Assembly (NCBI GenBank): GCA_026874595.1
Contig: CM049310.1
Span: forward strand, 1,614,001 to 1,678,000
DNA from: Sipunculus nudus
Taxonomy: Eukaryota; Annelida; Sipuncula; Golfingiida; Sipunculidae
Direction of reading: 5' to 3'
Length of the DNA stretch: 64,000 nt
Shown here: in pieces, positions 35,701 to 47,700 of the stretch
Numbering within the stretch: position 1 is the first letter of the stretch
Layout of the letters: every line of letters begins with the position of its first letter
Position numbers and translations under genes: made by a program
Notes under the pieces: generated by a model
What the model was told of the DNA's origin: nothing
The model's input: the letters and a program-made list of their open reading frames with translations, nothing else
Database searches by the model: none

Positions 35701-38700
35701 GTTTGGGGGACAGACTCAGTCAGCTCGCTTATGTACTTACAGTTTGGGGGACAGACTCAGTCAGCTCTCTTATGTACTTACAGTTTGGGGGACAGACTCA
35801 GTCAGCTCTCTTATGTACTTACAGTTTGGGGGACAGACTCAGTCAGCTCTCTTATGTACTTACAGTTTGGGGGACAGACTCAGTCAGCTCTCTTATGTAC
35901 TTACAGTTTGGGGGACAGACTCAGTCAGCTCTCTTATGTACTTACAGTTTGGGGGACAGACTCAGTCAGCTCTCTTATGTACTTACAGTTTGGGGGACAG
36001 ACTCAGTCAGCTCTCTTATGTACTTACAGTTTGGGGGACAGACTCAGTCAGCTCTCTTATGTACTTACAGTTTGGGGGACAGACTCAGTCAGCTCTCTTA
36101 TGTACTTACAGTTTGGGGGACAGACTCAGTCAGCTCTCTTATGTACTTACAGTTTGAGGGACAGACTCAGTCAGCTCGCTTATGTATTTACAGGTTGGGG
36201 GACAGACTCAGTCAGCTCTCTTATGCACTTACAGGTTGGGGACAGACTCAGTCAGCTCTCTTATGTACTTACAGTTTGGGGGACAGACTCAGTCAGCTGT
36301 CTTATGTACTTACAGTTTGGGGGACAGACTCAGTCAGCTCTCTTATGTACTTACAGTTTGGGGGACAGACTCAGTCAGCTCTCTTATGTACTTACAGTTT
36401 GGGGGACAGACTCAGTCAGCTCTCTTATGTACTTACAGGTTGGGGGACAGACTCAGTCAGCTCTCTTATGTACTTACAGTTTGGGGGACAGACTCAGTCA
36501 GCTCTCTTATGTACTTACAGTTTGGGGGACAGACTCAGTCAGCTCTCTTATGTACTTACAGTTTGGGGGACAGACTCAGTCAGCTCTCTTATGTACTTAC
36601 AGTTTGGGGGACAGACACAGTCAGCTCTCTTATGTACTTACAGTTTGGGGGACAGACTCAGTCAGCTCTCTTATGTACTTACAGTTAAGGGGACAGACTC
36701 AGTCAGCTCTCTTATGTACTTACAGTTTGGGGGACAGACTCAGTCAGCTCGCTTATGTACTTACAGTTTGGGGGACAGACTCCGTCAGCTCTCTTATGTA
36801 CTTACAGGTTGGGGGACATACTCAGTCAGCTCTCTTATGTACTTACAGGTTGGGGGACAGACTCAGTCAGCTCTCTTATGTACTTACAGTTTGGGGGACA
36901 GACTCAGTCAGCTCTCTTATGTACTTACAGTTTGGGGGACAGACTCAGTCAGCTCTCTTATGTACTTACAGTTTGGGGGACAGACTCAGTCAGCTCTCTT
37001 ATGTACTTACAGTTTGGGGGACAGACTCAGTCAGCTCTCTTATGTACTTTCAGTTTGGGGGACAGACTCAGTCAGCTCTCTTATGTACTTACAGTTTGGG
37101 GGACAGACTCAGTCAGCTCGCTTATGTACTTACAGTTTGGGGGACAGACTCAGTCAGCTCTCTTATGTACTTACAGTTTGGGGGACAGACTCAGTCAGCT
37201 CTCTTATGTACTTACAGTTTGGGGGACAGACTCTGAGAGCTCTCTATCTTTTCTTCCTTCTCCCAGTTGTCGTTTGGATCAAAGAAGACCTCGTCACACT
37301 CCTCAGACGTGCTCTCATCTCCACTCTGTGCAAATCAAACTGTACATTTAATATGCATATCAGAGTGAGTGTGGAAATAAAACTCTATATTTAATATCTA
37401 TGTCTGAGTGAATGTGGAAATCAAACTCTACATTTAATATCCATGTCTAAGTGAATGTGCAAATCAAACTCTCCATTTAATATCCATGTCTGAGTGAATG
37501 TGCAAATCAAACTCTATATTAAATATCCATGTCTGAGTGAATGTGCAAATCAAACTCTACATTTAATGTCCATGTCTGAGTGAATGTGCAAATCAAACTG
37601 TACATTTAATATCCATGTCTGAGTGAATGTGCAAATCAAACTGTACATTTAATATCCATGTCTGAGTGAATGTGCAAATCAAACTGTACATTTAATGTCT
37701 GAGTGAATGTGCAAATCAAACTGTACATTTAATATGCATGTCTGAGTGAATGTGGAAATCAAACTCTATATTTAATATCCATGTCTGAGTCAATGTGCAA
37801 ATCAAACTCTATATTAAATATCCATGTCTGAGTGAATGTGCAAACTGTACATTTAATATGCATGTCTGAGTGAATGTGGAAATCAAACTCTATATTTAAT
37901 ATCCATGTCTGAGTCAATGTGCAAATCAAACTCTATATTAAATATCCATGTCTGAGTGAATGTGCAAACTGTACATTTAATATGCATTTCTGAGTGAGTG
38001 TTGAAATAAAACTGTACATTTAATATGAATGTCCGAGTAGCCACCGTGGATGAAGTAACAAAATCCTTGTGGTTTTGACATACTATTATAATAGAAGGAA
38101 TAGGCTTAATATTTGGCAAAAAAACTGCCTCATCTGTTCACTGTGATAAAGTTTATTTTGGCTCATGCACAGAGAAATTAAAACTCTATTAAAATGTCTC
38201 TACCTATGGAGAATTTAGAACAAATAATTTTAACTGAAGGCCTCATATAAAGTGCTAAAAATGAGATTATCACAGTTCCAATGATAAGGAACTGACTAAA
38301 AGTATCCAGAATTTATAAATGAAGTATATGTAAGGAAAGACAATTCAATGTGTTTTTACAAATAATTTGCACGCTTGTAAGGCCAACAGGTAAATCTGCA
38401 TTGTTAAAGTATGGACATAGAGCATTTCACCACACACAAAACATATACCTACATTATACAGTTTGTACAGTTCTCTCATCTGGATCAGGCGCTCGTCGAA
38501 CTTCTCCAGAGTCCAGAAGGTGCTGACACCTAGCTTTGAGTTTGTCACTTTAATAATTGTCTCTGGTTTATCATTGTTCAAGACCTCTTCTTGACTGAAT
38601 ACCTGGATAAAGGACATGTCAAAGTAGGATGGTATGAAGAAACAATATATTTATATATCTTTCATGAAGCTAATCACGTTTTTTCAGTGTATCACAATAT

Positions 38701-41700
38701 TTTAACCAGTGCTGAGATATATAAGGGCTGTTGTTATTCACTCATATCCTTTGTTTCATGATATGATTCACAGAAAGATTTTATCTTCAGTTTAATCTAA
38801 ACAATTTTTAAATTTAGGAAAATAAATATTAAAAAATTTCAGTTTTTATCTTCATAGTCTAATCCATACCAGATTTTAAAATTGACATAAATAAATTACA
38901 ACATGATTCTGTGTTTACTCAATAATTATGTCAATTCGCAATATCAAATGCATACAAACAAGACATGTATCCAAATTCTGAATCAATTGTATTAAAACTT
39001 AAAATTACTTTGAACAAGTGACCCATGGGTCATGACGCTCAGCTGACTGGGAAGAGATTCGCAAAAGGAAATTTTATCACCAGAATGGTAGTATATACCC
39101 ATTCAACTGAAGCATCAAACAGATTAACCAACAGGCCAAGATTAAGTCTGTATTTATATATCTCAAAAATAGAGAAAAATGTGTAAACTTTTAAAACTAG
39201 AATACGGGTAACCGACAAGTGACTACATGTATCTGCCAAAATCGGATAGTGAGGCATGGATTGAGTGGCAAGGGGAAATAGAGTGAGGTATGTTGCATAT
39301 TAGCATGGATGTCTGCAGCCTAAATGTGTATGTAGGTTGTGCCACCTACCACAAATCCAGAAAGCTGTCCAAGTTGTATACACCTGCAAAATTTTAGGCA
39401 GAAAAGTCAAACCACTACATGTATTTGAGCGATTTTTGCCCATGGCAGACAAACAGATAAACACTGTGCAAAAATCTTTGCAGGTAACCCCTCCAGTTTT
39501 GTGTATGATAAAGACCTATGTGAGATCTAAACACATGCACAATTTTGGCCCAATCGGTCAAATGGTTCCTGAGATATGAGCTTGGATGTGTCCAGCGTTA
39601 ACTAGAATGTAGGTGGCGCCACCTGTCATAAAATCAAGAAAGCTGTCCACGATGTATAAACCTGCAAAATTTTAGGCAGTTATGTCGAACCACTACAGAG
39701 AAATGAGTAATTTTAGGCCACGGCAGACTAACAGACAGACGCTGTGCAAACATTGTTACAGGTGGCGCCACCATTTTTTGTGTATGTTACAGAGCTATCA
39801 AAGGGCTACATTTGTATAAATTTTATTTCCTGATCGGTCAAACGGTTCCCGAGATATAAGCTTGGATGTCATCAGCGTGAACGTGAACGTAGGTGGCGCC
39901 ACCTGTCATAAAATCAAGAAAGCTATCCTGGATGTATACACATGACGAATTTCAGGTGAATTAGTCAATTCACTGCAGAGATATGAGTGATTTTAACCCA
40001 AGGCAGATGAACAGATGGACACTGTGCAAACATGGTTACAGGTGGCGCCACCATTTTTTGTGTATGTTATAAAGCAATCCAAGGGCTACATTTGTATCAA
40101 TTTTATTTCCTGATCGGTCAAACGGTTCCCGAGATATGAGGGTTTATGAGTGGAAACAGACCCACAAATGGACACTGGATAGAGAGGAAAGGTCAGAGGT
40201 CAATGCAAATTGGTTAGGCATCAGTTCACATGTGACCCGATAATAGGTGTAAGTTTGGGAAAAATCGGTCCATTAGTCTCCGAGGAGCTCTCTGGAAACG
40301 AACGCCGCCGCGGCGGAGGAACTCGGTCAAAAACATAGTATCCACAAAACTTCGTTTTGGCGGATACAAAAATACATGTGGCTCCACCAGTCTGCAGAAA
40401 CTAATAAAAACACTTAATGGTCAATATCCATGCAAAAAAACATGGTGATCTCTGCATTAGTTGTTCATATACTTCAGTTTTTGTATCAAATTGTCCATTA
40501 TTCTGAGGGATACTTCGGAGTCCTATAGCTTGAAGGATATGGGTAACAGAGACCTAATTTCAAGTTTCCACAGGCACCTTTCATGGGCCTCCTTGCATGA
40601 CAAGAATGAAGATTCTAGGTCCAGTTGTTGCGATTTGTACCCTGTTGACAGATAACCACATCTTTAAAGGTCTCAAAAAAAAGAAAAAAATTCGTAAAAA
40701 TTTGAAAAAAAAATAGAGGTGGCACACCCAGTCTGCAGAAACTGATGGAACAGCTCATGATCAATATGTATGCCGAAAATCATGACCATCAGTGTTGTAG
40801 TTATTGAAATACTGCAGTTTTTGTATCAAATTTTCCATTATTCTGGGGGGGGGGGGGTATTTTGGACCCATACAGCTTAAAGAATATGGGTAACAGAGAC
40901 CTAATTTCAAGTTTCCATGGAGACTTTTCATGGGTCTCCCTGTGTGTGAGAATAAAGATTCTTGGTCCAGTTTTTATGATTTGTGCCCTGTTAACAAATG
41001 TTCATATCTTTAAAGGTCTCAAAAATACAGAAAAATTTCGTAAAAAAAAACGAACAAATACAGGTGGTGCCACCAGTCTGCAGAAACTTATGAAACACTC
41101 CATGATCAATATCCATGCAAACAATTATGGTTATCTCTGCATTAGTTGTTCAGATACTTTAGCTTTTGTATCAAATTTTCCATTATTCTGATCTGTACTT
41201 TGGAGTGCCATAGCTCAAAGGATATGGGTAACAGAGACCAAATTTCAGGTTTCCATGGAGACTTATCATGGGTCTCCCTGTGTGTCAAGAACGAAGATTC
41301 TAGGTCCAGTCGTTACGATTTGTACCCTGTTGACAGATAACTACATCCTTAAAGGTCTCAAAAATGGAGAAAACAATTCGTGAACATTGAAAAATACAGG
41401 TGGCGCCACCAGTCTGCACAAACTGATGAAACATCTCATGATCAATATGTATGTCAAAAATCATGACCATCAGTGATGTAGTTAATGAGATATTGAAGTT
41501 TTTGTATGAAATTTTTGACTATTCTGGGGGGTAATTTTGGGCCCCATAGCTCGAGGGATATGGGTAACAGAGACCTAATTTCTGGTTTCCATGGAGACTT
41601 TTCATAGGTCTCTCAGTGTGTCGAAAATGAAGATTCTAGGTCCAGTCGTTACAATTTGTGCCACGCTAACAGATGACAGCATCCTCAAAGGTCTCAAAAT

Positions 41701-44700
41701 AAGAGGAAAAAATCGTAAAAAATCAAACAGTACAGGTGGCGCCACCAGTCTGCAGGAACTGATCGAACATCTCATGATCAATATATATGCCAAAAATGAA
41801 GACCATCAGTGATGTAGTTATTGAGATATTTAAGTTTTTGTATGAAATTTTTTACTATTCTGGGGGGTACTTTGGGGCCCCATAGCTCAAAGGATATGGG
41901 TAACAGAGACCTAATTTCTGGTTTCCAAGGAGATTTTTCATGGACCTCTCAGTGTGTCAAGAATTAAGATTCTAAGTCCAGTCTTTATGATTTGTGCCTT
42001 GTTAACAGATGTTCACATTTTTAAAGGTCTCAAAAATAGAGAAAAAAATTCGTAAAAAATAAAAAAATACAGGTGGCGCCACCAGTCTGCAGGAAGTGAT
42101 GTAACATCTCATGATCAATATGTATGCCAAAAATCATGACCATCAGTCAAGTAGTTAATGAGATATTGAAGTTTTTGTATGAAATTTTTGACTTTTCTAG
42201 GGGGTACTTTGGGGCCACATAGCTCGAAGGGTATGGGTAACAGAGACCTAATTTCTGGTTTCCAAGGAGATTTTTTATGGACCTCTCAGAATCCCAAGTT
42301 ACAAGGTTCTAGGTCCAGCGGTTACGATTTGTGCCTGGTTAACGGACGGACAGACGGACGACGGACAAAGAGTGATCGCTATAGCTCAGATGACTTTCAG
42401 TCAGCTGAGCTAAAAATCTATCCATAGACCATATGCTAATATTATTTTAATACTGTAGTTGTGAAATCCCTCAGTTTACTTACTAAATAATGCTTCCATG
42501 CAATTACGGAAGATAATTAGAAAGTAGAGCCAGTCCCATGAATTTTCTTCTTATTTTAAAACATTTACCCTCTTATTTAATTAGTGGATCTATAACTATC
42601 CTTAATCAAGTACATCAGACCTACCACATCTTTCTTGAGGAACTTGCTTATATTATTAGCCTCGCGGAGTCTGATCATGACCTCCGGCTGACCTCTCTGA
42701 CTACCCTTCCTCTCATGCATTCGTTTGACGTCCTTTGTCATCTGTTCCATGACCTTCTCCAGCTTCTTCAACACTCGAGCCTGGTCGTGCCGAGCTGACG
42801 GCACCTCCTGACAATACAACATCAGTTATGAACATCAGACATTTGTTGTGTAAATTAAATCATTATACTGATCATTGTTTCTTTCATAATTGATTGAATT
42901 GGTTACATTTTTGTATAATCAATCATAAAGGATTATGTCTGCAGGGGCAATCAGTCATTTCTTTTCCTTTTATTAATCATTAAATGTGAATTTACAACTA
43001 ACGTCTAAAACTATCAAACACCTTAGCTTGTTATTATCATCAAATTTAAGGATCATACCAACTATAATGTTTACAAGCCTATGTATATTACAGCAATTAT
43101 AAGGCCATTTCCAAAAACATGATTCTGACTGAGTACAGATTGGGAGAATTATTTGGACTAGCTGAGAGAAAATACTTTGTAAAAAAGAAATACATGTACT
43201 CAAACAGTTCATGTGGGAAAAATAACCCGGTATATTTTCAAAGAAACTTTTACATATATAATGATTTTTTAATGGACGGAACCCAGACAGCCAGAGCTAA
43301 TCTTCCCACACTTTTGACCAGTAAAAAAAAGTTGGGAAAACCATACCAAAATTTAGTTGTAAAGCTACAAAGGAGGGCCAAAAGTACAGGAGACTGATAG
43401 ATCCTGTATATTCCAGTTACACCCTTTGATAGAAACTCTGTTGGACAGTTGACAAAAAAAAAGTAATGTCAAAGCAAACCATGTCTGATGATTCAAGTCC
43501 TAGTAACCTACCATTGGTGTGGCCTCAGCTTCAAGCTCTTGCTGCCGCTTATTGGCCTGAATCTGACGCTCCAACATCTATCACCGAAACAGAAAAATAT
43601 CACTCAAATTAACCTTAAAAGTTACCAGCAAATGTCACAAGATGTTCTCACAGTATCTCCCACATTTACAAATTTTCCTCAGTTAATCCTTGTAATGGCT
43701 GTCATTAGTGTTGACAGGGCCCATACACAGAATGTCTATGCCACATTTACATTCATTTTTTGTTGTTGATGAGGGAAACTCTAACAATGTTAGTGTCAAC
43801 AACAATAAGCTTCTTATAAAATGTTTTTACAAAATGCTACTACTTACCTGGGATATGAAACTATACAGTAAATAACATCACAGACTGCTACGGCAATATC
43901 TTAAGACAAACACAACAAGGGACCTATGGGTCACTGTGTTCAGCTGACGTTAACCTTGAAGGTAAAAATCTAAAATAATATCTAATGGAGATAAAGTGTA
44001 AGAGGAAGAGGTAGTAAAGGCCATGGTTGGTTTATATGATTGGATTGTATTGATGAGCAAGAAATTGTTGCAAAAAATATTTTGTGACCTGACCATGTGT
44101 TTCCTAATGTTGAAACTAAAGCATGTGAGCAGTTTGTGAACAAATGATCTGTACTATTACCATGATCATTGGTTGGTTTTTCGATTAACTGTTGACATTT
44201 CAGTAGTTTACACATTTGTTCAACTGAATCTATTTTTTTGTATAATATATATTATTAAATATATATGTATTTTTTTTATGAAATGTATACAGTTGAAATA
44301 TAGCTAATTAACAACATAAAACAGGGCAAACAAAGCCTGATCTCAAATTCTGCTGAGGCAGGAAAATAATGAACAAATGTTTGTATTAAATCCTGATTTT
44401 TTTTATCACATCAATTATTTTCTAATTTAAGTTTATATTTCTATACATTTCCAATATAACATATATATCTGAATATAAAAGTTGATTCATAATTCTCAAT
44501 TGCATCATCATAAATCTCAATCTTGTCAGATAACACCACATCATGCATACAAATGTTTATTTATTTTTTATCACAAAAATATATCTTTTAAATCTGTAAA
44601 ACAATAAATATCCAAAAATAATACTTGATTTAGATTTCACAATTTTTAATTGTGTCTTTATTAATCCATAATGTGCTTCATATTTTATAATAATTTAAGC

Positions 44701-47700
44701 ATACTGATGGGTTCATTTATATTTGTTAAAATCATTTAAAAGAAAATTGATTTCTTTAAAAATGCTACATTACACAACATTGCATCTTCTGGATTACACC
44801 TTGAATTATTTTTTCAAGGAAAGTTTTTGCATATCGGAGTGGAAACAGCATTACAATTAAGGAGATACAGTGAAAACAATAACAATTACTGCATAACACT
44901 TGGTGGGTTGGGTTTGCCGGGGGGGGGGGGGGGGGGGGATTGGGGTGGTGATATGAGAATAACTGTACACCTGTCACAGCAGGGGATCTCTCCCAGTGAC
45001 TGTAACAAATCAGAAACCCTGGCATAGCTGACTTCCAGTGACCTGGAGTGGGACCCTGCATCTGTAATCAAAGCAAGTGACTACAGAAAAAAATCAATAA
45101 CTAGCTTAATTTTCAAGCTTTTATTTTCAAATTTCAGATTTAGACAAACTAAATATTTATGTTTACATGCTGTGAAAATTAAATCAATGGTGCTTACAGG
45201 AAAAAAACGTGCCATGGTCAAAGTTGGGCAAATTTTAAGGTACTGATTTTTTTTTTATGCTAATAACTTAAAAAATTTACAAAATTGAGATCTAATTTTG
45301 GGTAAACAATTGAATCTTAATTAAACATAGTTATATACTTGATAAAATAGACTCTAGTTTCAAAATTTTTCATGTTAAGTGAGTTATTATTTTTCCTGAT
45401 TTTTTACAAAGTCCATTATGTTTTGGCCCATAACTTAAAGAATTTATAATTTACAGACTTAATTTCTGGCTTGTACATAGGAACTATATAGAGGAATATT
45501 TATGGTAAATATGAGGAAAAACAGATGAGTGGTTTTGATATTAGGCAGTCCTGAAGTGTGAAAATAGGATTTTAATAAAAAATTGAGGTTTTTCCTTAAT
45601 TTCTCAAAGGAACGAAGTCGCAAAGACGCAGTTTTCGGCTTGGTAGGAGATCTTGGGGACATCTAACATTATGCTGAATTTTGGATTCCTAGGTCTTACG
45701 GTTTCAAAACGTGCCACATCTACAGATGGACGGACGGACGGACGGACGACGGACAGACGGACAATGGACCACGACTATAGCTCAGATGACTTATAGTCAG
45801 CTGAGCTAAAAACCAACCTAGCTTACTTTTAATCCTCAGCTTTATATTTAAGATAAAAACTTATCCTTGACTAACAAGTTTCTGCTGCTCCAACTTGATA
45901 ATTGCATCCTGGGATTCCAATCTGCCTTCCTGGTTTTGTTTCTGAAACCAAATACAAGGTCACATGAATATAATTATCAGAGCAGAAAATGATATATACA
46001 ATGATATGGCTAAAGACACTGAAATACATTCAATAATATGTTGCAGGACAATATATTTAATCACCTTTCCATAATTTAATATTAATATTATTATCAATGA
46101 CTGTATAATATATTTATCCCTAATGAATGTCATAAATGCCTTAAATCATTTCTTCCCCACAATTTGTATTATTTTGACAAATCTAAAACTAAGCCCCATA
46201 AATTTATACAACACTATTTGATACAAGCAAATTTGTGGAATTTATGTCCTCTGCTTCCACTTCTTGTTGTCCCCTGCTTGACCTATAAATATGTTTTAGT
46301 TTTTATTGTCCCCTGCAGATGTCTCCACGTCATTGTAGCGGTGTTTTAGTTTTCATTGCCCCTTGAAGATGTCTCCACGTCATAATAACTGGAACCTATG
46401 GTGAATTTTTTTTGTTTAGTTTTTTGAGCTGCTGATTATAAATTTTCAGACAGACACTCCAAAACTAATCCTAACCAAGGTAATCATTAGAGCAATCACT
46501 GACCAAAATTTGAGGGAAATCAGGTAATATTTAGGAAAGTTACGGTATGGAAACAAAAACCTGACAGACAGAAAGTAAGACAGACAGACAGACAAACCAA
46601 AATCAATGGAATTGGGGGACAATTACTGACCAGCTCTTCTAATTGTAAGGAGGAAACTGAAAGAGACTGCCTGAGTAATATGTGCCTATTATAAGTTAGT
46701 TTTCTTGAGAAGCAGCTGCAATGGCACACTTCAGTATTTTAAACGAAACTGAAAAATAAAAGATGACCAACCATCTACTCATGAAGCAGCCTAAGCTTAT
46801 CATAATGTGTTTCTTCAACAAACTGCCAAGTCACAATAAAAGCTTCACAATTTCATACAAAACTTAAACTAAAATGACTGACCAACTCCTCAGCAGTCAG
46901 AGCTTTCCATAATTTTGGAACATCAAATTCAGAAATGCTAAAAAATACCCTCAAATTTGTACACAAAACTGAAATCAATATGACTGACTCGCTCCTTAGT
47001 AAACTGCCTTACTGATAATTTATGTTAATTTAACAAATTCAGAAGCCACAAGAAAGACCTTCACAATTTTATACAAAACTAATACTCAGATGACTGACCA
47101 GCTCCTCCGTGAGCAGCCTAAGCCTCTCCTCGTACTGACGACGCTGGATGCCCAGCTCCATCTGAGCCTCCTCCTTACTCAGCTCTACCTGTCTCAGCAT
47201 CTCGCGATGCTCCTCTTCTTTCTGCTGCAGCTGCTGAAGCTGCTGTGTAAGCTCCAGCTCCTGCTTCCTCTTAGACTCCTCCACCTCACGCAGCCTGTAA
47301 CAGAGTAAGCAGTGCCTTGTTTTATACTGTGCAGGAACGACCAGTAGTATACCTGAAGCCATCACAAATCATTGCATTTTTATAATAGGAAAATTTATCA
47401 ATATCAGTAACTGGTCAATGTATAGCATTACAAACCTGTTTCAATTGCAAAGGGTTCAAACGTTTCAAGCATTTCATAAAATAGAAACTGCAGATTTTTC
47501 AAAGATAAACTTCGAAAATTCCAGGATAATTCTTTGAATATATTTCAGGCATTTCCATACTCAAGAGGTACCACAGTAATTCCACTAGTGGATGTGCTGT
47601 TTGGGCAAATCAGATAACCTGACTGTTTCCTGTTAGGGATATAGTTGACCTATTTCCAGGTTTTCCCTGAGTTGCAGGATGGCTTGGATTTTAACAGTCA

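Noticed and set aside
35427-37394. Plus-strand open frames of up to 655 residues
   Set aside because: The 41-bp unit has no stop in any plus-strand frame, so the frame cycles through all three. The real gene is on the other strand.
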